5,692 nt of DNA from positions 1 through 5,692 of the forward strand of contig JADLDX010000635.1 of NCBI GenBank assembly GCA_020846515.1, given 5' to 3'. The translations under genes were made by a program, and so were the position numbers. This document shows, one piece after another, positions 1 to 5,692 of the stretch. The stretch comes from Pirellulaceae bacterium. GTDB lineage: Bacteria > Planctomycetota > Planctomycetia > Pirellulales > Pirellulaceae. Within the stretch, counting starts at the first letter, position 1; every line of letters begins with the position of its first letter. The notes beneath the pieces were generated by a model. That model saw only the letters and a program-made list of their open reading frames with translations, did not search any database and was not told where the DNA came from.

Positions 1-980
1 GAAGTGGAAGACGTCGTAGCAGCTATTGCCGAAAGCTCCGTACCCCGGAGGGCTACGGATGACTGACGTGCATCGCTCGGTTCCCAAGCCACAGCCCCGT
101 CGGTGGCTGTCAGACCGCTGGCGCTGCGCTGCGCTGGGCCGGTCACTTTGGAACCGGTCGCTTCGAGGCCGGTCGTTTTGGGTTCGCCGAGCGTTTGGCT
201 CTTCTGCTGCGCGCGTTGACTGGCCAGTTGCAAGCCTGTCGCCGCAGCGGCGGTGCGAGGTGTGTTATAGCGTGCCGAAACCTCGCCTGTATTTTGGGCC
301 AGGTCACGAGCGGTGAGTTTCAATTCCAATTCACGGCAGCGGGGCATTTCCATTTCCAGACGCCCGGACCAGATGTCGCCCGAACGAGTCAGCGTACCCA
401 CACGCACCTCTTCCCATTGCCCACGACCATCAATGGAATAGGACAGACGCACATCGTCTTCAGACAAATACTTTTCCTGGATCCGATAGTCGATAACCAA
501 TCGCCCCACGCCATTGATATCGGCCGAGAGTTCCAATCGCGGATGGCTGGTATCGACCATCACGCGCATGGGCGGAGCGGCCGCCAGAGCCGACACCCCG
601 CGATCATCGCGGGTCTGCACGGCAAACAAGTATTCACCCTCGGCAGCCGCGTGAAATTCGAACGAACGTTTATCGGGTGAGTTCGTCGCATACTTCAACC
701 ACGATTTCCCCTGGTCCGGCGAGACCCAGAGGTGCACTTCACTCGGCAATCGTCCACCGCGATCCACATCGAAGGGAATCGCAAAATGCGCGAACGGCAG
801 ATACTGAATCGGTGTCGAATCCAGTTGCAGACTCTCTTGCAAACCGGCCGGTACCGAGATGACGGAATTAGCATCTTGGGCTTGGACACAAAAAGTCACA
901 GGCGACATATTCAGTCCGCTGACAGTGATTAAGCTGGCAATGGCCGAGACCAAAGCGCGTTTCCAATGCTGTCTTTGCAT
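1..980 (-). CDS. Secreted protein with Asp-box-like beta repeats, N-terminal part (runs off left edge)
   Basis: The frame is open from an ATG at 980-978 down to the left edge, giving 326 codons with no stop, so the C-terminus lies outside the window. Residues 1-34 look like a Sec signal peptide: basic start (MQRQHWKR), hydrophobic core at 9-23, and a likely cut after VQA before QD. Two beta-rich units follow. The first (about 58-144) contains VSPDQGKSW (86-94), which matches the Asp-box/BNR pattern S-x-D-x-G-x-x-W, then GEYLFAVQTRDDRG. The second (about 147-240) repeats the layout with YSIDGRGQW (181-189) and ELKLTARD. From about residue 240 the chain turns low-complexity (Ala, Thr, Gly, Gln). 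A weak GGGAAG sits about 8 bases before the ATG. The export call is firm. The Ig/FnIII-like or Asp-box fold is inferred, and the function is unknown. It is divergent from mnmG. Confidence 0.85.
   Translation of the reverse strand, partial: MQRQHWKRALVSAIASLITVSGLNMSPVTFCVQAQDANSVISVPAGLQESLQLDSTPIQYLPFAHFAIPFDVDRGGRLPSEVHLWVSPDQGKSWLKYATNSPDKRSFEFHAAAEGEYLFAVQTRDDRGVSALAAAPPMRVMVDTSHPRLELSADINGVGRLVIDYRIQEKYLSEDDVRLSYSIDGRGQWEEVRVGTLTRSGDIWSGRLEMEMPRCRELELKLTARDLAQNTGEVSARYNTPRTAAAATGLQLASQRAQQKSQTLGEPKTTGLEATGSKVTGPAQRSASGLTATDGAVAWEPSDARQSSVALRGTELSAIAATTSST
136..180. repeat. 15-bp imperfect tandem repeat, three units, in the coding region
   Basis: Three 15-bp units (136-150, 151-165, 166-180) share the core CCGGTC at the same offset. 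Read on the minus strand they encode the five-residue repeats TGLEA, TGSKV and TGPAQ, at about residues 270-284 of the secreted protein. The period is a multiple of three, so the frame is kept. Just beside it (121-135) GCGCT occurs three times in a row. This fits slippage in a flexible tail segment. Confidence 0.7.
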
Positions 981-1299
981 CCGACTGCTTCCCGTAAGTT
1001 CGTGCCCAAGGTGTGGTGTTCAGCTATGAAGCCACTTCCCGAAAGATCGGTCCGCAAGGTAAATTGGCTTGAAGGAAACCCTGCCCGGTTCGGCCGACAG
1101 ACCATTTTTATTTCGAAAATCTGCTTTTAATCCCGGATTTCAACCATCAAGTGGTCGCTGGTGACTTTTGGGCAAAGATTTCTGAGCGTTTGAATAGCTG
1201 AGGAGCTGGTTGTCTTCCGCAACGAGATAAGTCCTCGGTCAGTGTATGTCTCCCCTGTTGTCCGAATTATCCATTTTTCGCGAATCGCCTAAAGCTAAG
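981..1299. promoter_or_regulatory. Divergent intergenic region upstream of the secreted-protein gene and mnmG
   Basis: This region separates two genes that point away from each other, so it should hold promoters for both. The most AT-rich stretch is 1101-1131 and contains the 8-bp palindrome TTTCGAAA (1111-1118). I see no convincing pair of -35 and -10 boxes on either strand. Near mnmG, GAGGA (1200-1204) can pair with TCCTC (1232-1236), enclosing a smaller GTTG/CAAC pair (1209-1212 with 1220-1223), a possible weak leader fold. No strong Shine-Dalgarno precedes either candidate mnmG start. Promoter placement is inferred from gene orientation only. Confidence 0.4.
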
Positions 1300-3156
1300 A
1301 TGACAAACCCAGAGTACCACTTCGACGTTGTTGTGATCGGCGCCGGTCATGCTGGTACCGAAGCAGCGGCCGCTGCGGCCCGGATTGGGGCCAAAGTCGC
1401 GCTGCTGACCAGCAACTTGGATACCGTGGGCCAAATGAGTTGCAACCCAGCCATTGGTGGTGTGGCCAAGGGGCAAATCGTCCGCGAAGTTGATGCCCTG
1501 GGTGGTTTAATGGGACAGGCCATCGATGCCACAGGCATCCAGTTTCGAATGCTCAATCGGCGCAAGGGCGCGGCCATGCACAGCCCACGCGCTCAGGCTG
1601 ATAAAAAGCGATACCAGTTAGAGATCAAGCGCGTGATCGAAGAGTATCCCGGGCTGTCTTTGCGGCAAGAGCAGGTCGAAGATCTAGTTGTTGAACCGGT
1701 GGGTGATCGCGATCAAGGATATGCCATGCGCGTGACTGGCGTGCGTGTGCGCGGCGATGCGATTTATCGCGCCCCGGCCGTGGTGATCACCACCGGCACA
1801 TTCTTGCAAGCCTTGATGCACACCGGCGAAGCCAAGACGGCGGGTGGTCGAGCTGGCGAGGGTACGTCCACGGGGCTCAGCGGAGCTTTAGGGCGACTCG
1901 GTTTGCGATTGGATCGATTCAAAACCGGTACTCCTCCGCGATTGAGCGCCAAGACGATCGACTTTGCCGCCACCGAACTGCAACCTGGCGATGACGATCC
2001 GCAGCCCTTCTCTTACTTGACCGATCAACTTTCTCAGACCCAGCTGCCTTGCTATATCACGTTCACCAACGAACAAGTGCATGAGGTCATTCGCGCCAAT
2101 CTGCATCGAGCGCCTATGTATAGCGGCCAAATCAATTCGCGTGGACCACGCTACTGTCCATCGATTGAGGACAAGGTGGTGCGCTTTGCCGACAAAGATC
2201 GACATCAGTTGTTTTTGGAGCCAGAAGGCCGCGATACCCAAGAGGTCTACGTCAACGGCATATCGACCAGTTTGCCACGCGACGTGCAGGACCAAATCTT
2301 GCCGATGATTCCAGGCCTGGAACGCGCGGAGATTATGCGTTACGGCTATGCAGTCGAGTACGATTACTGTCCGCCGGATCAGTTACAGCCCACCATGGAG
2401 ACGAAGCTGGTCAGCGGCCTGTTTCTGGCTGGACAAATCAATGGCACCACCGGCTACGAGGAAGCGGCTTGCCAAGGTTTGGTCGCTGGCGCCAATGCCG
2501 CGCTGAAAGTGGCCGGTAGACCAGCGCTGTCGATCTCACGCGATCAAGCCTACATAGGAGTGTTGTTGGACGACCTGGTCACGCGCGGTGTGGATGAGCC
2601 CTATCGTATGTTTACCAGTCGCGCTGAGTTTCGATTGTTGTTACGTCAAGACAATGCCGATCGACGGCTAACACGTTTAGGAGCCGAGTGCGGACTGGTA
2701 TCGGCCCAACGACTCCAACGACTGGAAGAGAAAGAGGTCGCTATTGAGCAAGCCATTCTTGCGCTGGAGACGGCGCGTCTGGAAGAGGTTAACGGCATCA
2801 AATACTTGCGACGCAGCGAAATTGGCTGGGCCGAGATCAGCCAGCTCATCCCGTCCTTGCAGCAGTATTCCCATGATGTGGCCGAACAGGTACTGCATGA
2901 TGTCAAATACGCTGGTTACGTGGCTCGGCAGCAGCAGCAGGTGGATCGTCAAAGACGGCTGGCCGACAAATTGATACCCGCCAGTTTCAACTACGAAGCC
3001 ATTTCGGGCTTGCGTATCGAGGCCAAACAAAAGTTCACGAAGATTCGACCGGGAAGTCTCGACCAGGCGACCCGTATCAGCGGTATTACACCGGCCGATG
3101 TGGCGCTGGTGCTTGCGCCTCTGCAGTCGCCGCGAACTGCCGGCACGCGCGATTAG
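1300..3156 (+). CDS. mnmG: tRNA uridine-5-carboxymethylaminomethyl(34) synthesis enzyme MnmG (GidA)
   Basis: MnmG is the FAD-dependent partner of the GTPase MnmE. Together they install the carboxymethylaminomethyl (or aminomethyl) group on U34 of tRNAs reading mixed codon boxes, using methylene-tetrahydrofolate and NADH in the cytoplasm. From the ATG at 1300 the protein is 618 residues, close to E. coli MnmG (629). Visible marks in order: FAD-binding GAGHAG (14-19); SCNPAIGG with conserved Cys48; [33 protein letters not shown] with the second conserved Cys286; [37 protein letters not shown]; and the C-terminal helical part with GYVARQQ and [12 protein letters not shown]. An in-frame ATG at 1246 would add 18 residues with no family likeness, so 1300 is preferred although its ribosome site is weak. 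The gene appears intact and monocistronic. Confidence 0.97.
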   Translation: MTNPEYHFDVVVIGAGHAGTEAAAAAARIGAKVALLTSNLDTVGQMSCNPAIGGVAKGQIVREVDALGGLMGQAIDATGIQFRMLNRRKGAAMHSPRAQADKKRYQLEIKRVIEEYPGLSLRQEQVEDLVVEPVGDRDQGYAMRVTGVRVRGDAIYRAPAVVITTGTFLQALMHTGEAKTAGGRAGEGTSTGLSGALGRLGLRLDRFKTGTPPRLSAKTIDFAATELQPGDDDPQPFSYLTDQLSQTQLPCYITFTNEQVHEVIRANLHRAPMYSGQINSRGPRYCPSIEDKVVRFADKDRHQLFLEPEGRDTQEVYVNGISTSLPRDVQDQILPMIPGLERAEIMRYGYAVEYDYCPPDQLQPTMETKLVSGLFLAGQINGTTGYEEAACQGLVAGANAALKVAGRPALSISRDQAYIGVLLDDLVTRGVDEPYRMFTSRAEFRLLLRQDNADRRLTRLGAECGLVSAQRLQRLEEKEVAIEQAILALETARLEEVNGIKYLRRSEIGWAEISQLIPSLQQYSHDVAEQVLHDVKYAGYVARQQQQVDRQRRLADKLIPASFNYEAISGLRIEAKQKFTKIRPGSLDQATRISGITPADVALVLAPLQSPRTAGTRD

Positions 3157-3211
3157 AACCGCGGGCTAACGCCCTGCGGCTGATCAGCCGCAAGCGCACT
3201 AGCGTCCGGTT
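3157..3211. terminator. Long imperfect hairpin just after the mnmG stop, possible bidirectional terminator
   Basis: Immediately after the TAG of mnmG, AACCG (3157-3161) pairs with CGGTT (3207-3211), GCTA (3165-3168) pairs with TAGC (3200-3203), and the centre 3175-3192 is a perfect 18-bp palindrome (TGCGGCTGA/TCAGCCGCA). Together they form a stem of about 55 bases with internal mismatches. It lies between convergent genes, where a terminator serving both strands is expected. There is no T-run after it, so it is not a classic intrinsic terminator. A REP-like repeat or mRNA 3'-end protecting hairpin is equally possible. Confidence 0.5.
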
Positions 3212-3259
3212 GGGTTTATCTGATCAGCCGGTACGCGCTAGCGTCCGGTTGGGTTTATC
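3181..3259. repeat. Two tandem copies of a ~40-bp intergenic repeat
   Basis: Copy 1 is 3181-3220 (40 bp) and copy 2 is 3221-3259 (39 bp). Both start with TGATCAGCCG and end with an identical 22-bp block (3199-3220 and 3238-3259) that begins CTAGCGTCCGG. They differ only in the 7-8 bases between. Copy 1 forms the right arm of the hairpin at 3157-3211. The whole cluster is enclosed by a perfect 9-bp inverted repeat, CGCCCTGCG at 3170-3178 and CGCAGGGCG at 3259-3267. The arrangement resembles REP/BIME-type palindromic intergenic repeats. Whether it is multicopy in this genome cannot be seen here. Confidence 0.8.
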
Positions 3260-3358
3260 GCAGGGCGGACAACGAGTTCAAATTGGGATGACGCGCCAGA
3301 GTGACCATCTTACGATCTTTGCCAGTTCGAGCGGCTCAGGGCAAAGGCTGCGTCGCAC

Positions 3359-4435
3359 TCAAAAGTCGGCGTACTCATCGTAGGCTTCGCGTAGTATTTC
3401 AATATTCGCTGGTCGGCCGATCCAGCGTGCTTGGTCGTACGCCTCTTCGGCCACGACTAAATCCGCCGGACTAATCACCAAGGATTCTCCAGATCGCCAT
3501 TGATCGCTCATCTTGCGTCTGGCGCCTGGTGCCCCGGTAACCACTGCCAGTGCACAAGGCATTGTAGGTTGGCAGGCTAACAAAATGTCCAAGTGTCGGG
3601 CTTCCATCTCGCCGGCATGCACCAATCCGGCAGGATGAGCACCATCGGATAGTTTACATGTCAACCATTCTGACAACTCCGAGTCATGACCAGCGGCGAC
3701 AATTTTCAAGGGCAATTGGCTAACCAATTCCTGCAAGGTGGCTTGAACAACATCCAAGGTGCCGTCTAGCTTTGTGGATTCGGTCGCATGGGGATGACCT
3801 TCTTGGGCCACTTCGCCCGCACTTGTAGCAGTACTCGAAGCAGCGTTTGAAGTTGCGTTTGAAGTTGGACTCGACGCTGCACCTGAAGCAGCAGTTGGGA
3901 CGGGGTGCGATGCATTGCTGTGTGGGGGCAGGGAGTCTGACGGCGGAGTGGATTGCGAGTCGACTTTATGTTTCGTGCCGGTCCAAATGATCTCGCGCGG
4001 TGGCCGGGCACAACAGGCGAGCAGAAAGCTACGCGAGCGTGGCGAGTCGCCGTGCAGCCAGCAGATGGTATCTGACCAGGTCAGTCGACTAGCTAGCAGA
4101 TCCACCAAGGCTGGGCCACTGTTGTGCCACATCGTCCATTGGGAGCCGACGCGCAGTGCCGACGTAACGCCGCCGGTGAATAGATCGTGTCGAGTGGCGG
4201 GAGCGACCAGGTGCAAAGCGGCCGATTGATGCTCGCGGAAAAACCGCACGGCCTTGAATCGCATGACCTGCATACCGTGCCAAGCCGTCTCCAACTGTTC
4301 GGCCGAGACTTCGACCGTAATCACATGCCAATCCAAATGCGCCGCGATCACGGCGCGTTCCATCAAAAACTGCGTGGGCTCTCCGGCGACTTCCGCTCCC
4401 ACACAACACAGTATCGGTTGAATTCTGTTTTCCAT
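3359..4435 (-). CDS. Divergent shikimate dehydrogenase (AroE)-fold protein lacking catalytic residues
   Basis: This 358-residue protein aligns by eye with AroE along its length. Residues 8-70 match the substrate-binding half (GAEVAGEPT, then LDWHVITVEVSAEQLETAWHG), and 78-118 match the stretch leading into the core. About 123-155 resemble the Rossmann start (WLHGDSPRSRSF, then IIWTGT where AroE has NRT). The C-terminal AYDQARWIGRP resembles the AroE ending. The usual key residues are replaced: Gln70 sits where the catalytic Lys belongs, Thr91 for the Asn of VNT, Gly107 for the catalytic Asp of NTD, and Glu330 for the late Gln. The SxS substrate motif and GxGG loop are also lost. A low-complexity linker (about 158-222) interrupts the nucleotide-binding half. 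True dehydrogenase activity is unlikely; a sensor, scaffold or degenerate paralogue is inferred. The fold call is moderate and the gene call firm. It converges on mnmG. Confidence 0.82.
   Translation of the reverse strand: MENRIQPILCCVGAEVAGEPTQFLMERAVIAAHLDWHVITVEVSAEQLETAWHGMQVMRFKAVRFFREHQSAALHLVAPATRHDLFTGGVTSALRVGSQWTMWHNSGPALVDLLASRLTWSDTICWLHGDSPRSRSFLLACCARPPREIIWTGTKHKVDSQSTPPSDSLPPHSNASHPVPTAASGAASSPTSNATSNAASSTATSAGEVAQEGHPHATESTKLDGTLDVVQATLQELVSQLPLKIVAAGHDSELSEWLTCKLSDGAHPAGLVHAGEMEARHLDILLACQPTMPCALAVVTGAPGARRKMSDQWRSGESLVISPADLVVAEEAYDQARWIGRPANIEILREAYDEYADF
3770..3964 (-). other. Ser/Thr/Ala/Asn low-complexity linker within the AroE-like protein
   Basis: Residues about 158-222 of the AroE-like protein are almost entirely Ser, Thr, Ala, Pro, Asn and Gly, with scattered His and few hydrophobics, so the segment should be disordered. 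It falls right after the strand that would carry the NADP-contacting NRT motif of AroE, where family members have no such insert. It splits the Rossmann half into two parts and explains much of the extra length over the usual 270-290 residues. Confidence 0.75.
3843..3866. repeat. Perfect 12-bp tandem duplication inside the linker
   Basis: GCGTTTGAAGTT occurs twice back to back (3843-3854 and 3855-3866). On the minus strand it encodes the repeated TSNA within TSNATSNAAS. Partial matches to GAAGCAGC and GAAGTTG continue on both sides, which suggests that the linker grew by in-frame slippage. Confidence 0.85.
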
Positions 4436-4526
4436 GCCTAAAGCCTAACTGATTCCCGTTCCTGTGACTACATGATTGCGTTTACCAGTATGAGGGTCGG
4501 CTTAAAGGCTTGGAGCATAGCTTGGG

Positions 4527-4567
4527 CACTCTTGCCCGAGTTCCAATTTAGATGGCAGGCAAGAGTG
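4527..4567. repeat. Perfect 10-bp inverted repeat with 21-base spacer
   Basis: CACTCTTGCC (4527-4536) is exactly matched by its reverse complement GGCAAGAGTG (4558-4567). The left arm can also form a competing local stem, GGGC (4524-4527) with GCCC (4534-4537). It lies about 92 bases upstream of the AroE-like start and about 210 bases upstream of the membrane-protein start. It could be a regulator-binding site or a leader hairpin; nothing in the sequence decides between these. Confidence 0.65.
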
Positions 4568-4698
4568 ACGCGCCCTAACAGTCTTGAAACCCGAATATAG
4601 CGAATCTAGGACGTGTTTGGTTGCAAATCTCGCGGGTTTGGGCGGCGACTTGATCCGGAACAGGCTTGGGTAACTAATCTGAAATCTACGGCCCCCGC

Positions 4699-4742
4699 CT
4701 TGCAGGCGTCTGACTGACGTCTTGCAGCAGTCTTACTGACGC
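4699..4742. repeat. 22-bp imperfect tandem direct repeat upstream of the membrane-protein gene
   Basis: Units 4699-4720 and 4721-4742 agree at 18 of 22 positions. Both begin CTTGCAG and both contain ACTGACG near the end. The array ends 36 bases before the ATG at 4779, where a promoter or operator would be expected. A two-turn spacing (about 22 bp) is typical of paired protein-binding half-sites, but that role is inferred. Confidence 0.6.
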
Positions 4743-4778
4743 TGGGGCATATCAGTTACCCGAGGACGCAGGACGTAC

Positions 4779-5543
4779 ATGTTGCATCGAATAGGACAAG
4801 CGATTCTACTGGCATTGGTTGCCTGGCCGCTGGTGTTCTCGCTGCCAGACTGGTTCCGCGCGACCTGGATAGGCGTCTGCTGGGGGGCCATACTGATTGT
4901 CGGGCTGAGTGCCTGCTGGGTCCAACGCCGCCTTGCCTGGTCAGGTTATTGCCTGTGTGCCATGGCCTTGGCCCATCAAGGCTTGTCAGTCGTCACCGAT
5001 CTGGAACCGAACGCACGTTGGTTATTGATCACATGTTTATTGGCAGGTGGGTGGTCTGTGGGTATGCTCTGCGTGCCCTGGCAGACGGAAGGACGCGCGC
5101 CGACGGTTCATTCCAACCGCGATCAGCAGTCGCTGTTGCGAAGCCCGCGCTGTTGGTTTTGGTGTTGGTCGTGGCGTTGGTCGTTGTGGGATATCGGTTG
5201 CTTGACCAGTCTAGTGGCCTTGCTCAGTTGGCTGATACCGCGAGTCGAGAATCAATTCGAGTTGACTTGCCAACTGGCTCCTGCACTTGTAGGTGGGTGC
5301 ATGATCAGTCTGATGGCCGTGCAGTGGGCCTGGCACGATCGTTGGTCCGTCTGCGGACTGCTGCTGATGCTCGGTGCGATACCGCTTATCTGTATGGGCT
5401 GTATGCCGTGGGTGGGCATCGAAAGGGATACGCTCGCTCTGTTTTTGTGGATGATCGCTGGACCGGTGTCTGTCATGACCGCGCAAGGGCTAACTGTATT
5501 GAGCTACATGAGTATCCTACGGTTCAGTAGTGCTTCGAGATGA
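4779..5543 (+). CDS. Trp/Cys-rich polytopic inner-membrane protein of unknown function
   Basis: I do not recognise the family. The 254 residues are mostly hydrophobic, with about eight candidate membrane spans near 8-26, 30-48, 55-72, 81-99, 136-153, 164-184, 190-209 and 219-244. A polar loop at about 101-124 separates two groups of four, so a 4+4 layout is possible. Tryptophan is strikingly common (21 residues, about 8%), including an alternating WFWCWSWRW at 126-134, and there are 14 cysteines. There is no clear signal peptide or catalytic motif. The ATG at 4779 is supported by AGGAC about six bases upstream and by the immediate membrane segment. It stands alone on this strand, with no co-directional neighbour. 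The membrane location is confident; the role (transport, sensing or envelope) is not known. Confidence 0.82.
   Translation: MLHRIGQAILLALVAWPLVFSLPDWFRATWIGVCWGAILIVGLSACWVQRRLAWSGYCLCAMALAHQGLSVVTDLEPNARWLLITCLLAGGWSVGMLCVPWQTEGRAPTVHSNRDQQSLLRSPRCWFWCWSWRWSLWDIGCLTSLVALLSWLIPRVENQFELTCQLAPALVGGCMISLMAVQWAWHDRWSVCGLLLMLGAIPLICMGCMPWVGIERDTLALFLWMIAGPVSVMTAQGLTVLSYMSILRFSSASR
5152..5187. repeat. 12-bp imperfect tandem repeat encoding the Trp-rich stretch
   Basis: GTTGGT recurs exactly every 12 bases, at 5152, 5164 and 5176, with partly conserved GT-rich sequence between. In the membrane protein's frame the units give the alternating Trp run at residues 126-134. In the next frame they read as Leu/Val-rich. 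The composition explains why both frames look hydrophobic. Confidence 0.65.
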
Positions 5544-5692
5544 AAGTGCCTGAATCGCAATCTAACCCTCCCTTCGGGTGCGCTGATAAAAAGTTCTAAC
5601 CCGTTGCAAGTTGGACGGTTGCGCGATTTGTCTTCGCGGTTTTCGATTTGGATGGACGCGTTTCGCGGTGTGCCTTGATTCTACGAGCATCA

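Larger units (their letters stand above)
4436..4778. promoter_or_regulatory. Divergent intergenic region between the AroE-like and membrane-protein genes
   Basis: These 343 bases carry no supported gene. They must hold the start signals of two genes that point away from each other. Two structures stand out, listed separately: an inverted repeat at 4527-4567 and a direct repeat at 4699-4742. A short hairpin, CGCCT-TGC-AGGCG, lies at 4696-4708. I could not identify convincing -35/-10 boxes. The function is inferred from gene layout. Confidence 0.45.

Noticed and set aside
195..932. Several plus-strand open frames of 60-160 residues across the left region.
   Set aside because: They lie opposite the secreted-protein gene, whose frame shows a signal peptide and repeated motifs; the plus frames have Arg/His-rich, unstructured translations.
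1026..1130. A 34-codon plus-strand ORF (begins MKPLPERSVRK) in the gap before mnmG, with AAGGTG about a dozen bases upstream.
   Set aside because: It has no recognisable features, the ribosome site is too distant, and it covers the region expected to hold promoters. A leader peptide cannot be excluded but is not supported.
1101..1131. AT-rich stretch as a sigma-70 promoter.
   Set aside because: No correctly spaced -35/-10 pair was found on either strand, so I only describe it as part of the intergenic region.
2929..2940. CAG repeated four times in mnmG (Gln run).
   Set aside because: E. coli MnmG has RQQ plus polar residues at this place with equal length, so this is not an expansion.
3915..4441. 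Plus-strand open frames opposite the AroE-like gene.
   Set aside because: Their translations show no family likeness, whereas the minus frame aligns with AroE.
5574..5590. Possible terminator hairpin ACCC-loop-GGGT after the membrane-protein gene.
   Set aside because: Only four base pairs with a seven-base loop and no T-run; too weak to call.
5540..5599. A 19-codon ORF (MKVPESQSNPPFGCADKKF) whose ATG overlaps the membrane-protein stop as ATGA.
   Set aside because: The overlap is suggestive of translational coupling, but the peptide is very short, has no hydrophobic or recognisable motif, and such overlaps arise easily by chance.
5596..5691. Minus-strand open frame entering from the right edge and ending at a TAG (31 basic residues ending QLATG).
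   Set aside because: It could be the tail of a gene beyond the window, but other frames on both strands are open here too (minus frame to 5572, plus frames from 5587 and 5600), so the choice is arbitrary.

Overview
The window looks like chromosomal DNA from a planctomycete, probably a Pirellulales/Rhodopirellula-type bacterium. The clues are an MnmG with close family motifs, a secreted protein with beta-sandwich-like repeats of a style common in planctomycetes, weak ribosome-binding sites, wide spacing between genes, base composition that looks like the mid-fifties in percent GC by eye, and intergenic palindromic repeats. The assignment is inferred from protein style; no marker gene settles it.

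Layout. (1) 1-980, minus strand: the N-terminal 326 residues of a secreted protein that runs off the left edge. It has a signal peptide, two Asp-box-like beta-repeat units and a low-complexity tail. (2) 981-1299: divergent intergenic region. (3) 1300-3156, plus: mnmG, the tRNA U34 modification flavoenzyme, intact; it is the only universally conserved gene here. (4) 3157-3358: a convergent gap with a long imperfect hairpin, two tandem ~40-bp repeat copies and an enclosing inverted repeat. (5) 3359-4435, minus: a divergent shikimate dehydrogenase (AroE)-fold protein. The residues at the catalytic positions are replaced, and a ~65-residue Ser/Thr/Ala-rich linker sits in the nucleotide-binding half. 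(6) 4436-4778: divergent intergenic region with a 10-bp-arm inverted repeat and a 22-bp imperfect tandem repeat. (7) 4779-5543, plus: a Trp- and Cys-rich polytopic membrane protein of unknown function. (8) 5544-5692: no gene I can support.

The genes alternate in strand (minus, plus, minus, plus), so no two share an operon and there is no sign that they form one pathway. Apart from MnmG, the genes appear lineage-specific. Each of those three contains a short in-frame tandem duplication (15 or 12 bp), which suggests local replication slippage in weakly constrained segments. No tRNA, rRNA, CRISPR array, insertion sequence or phage gene was seen. The best candidate for something undescribed is the AroE-like protein that seems to have lost catalysis, followed by the structured repeat cluster between the convergent genes.
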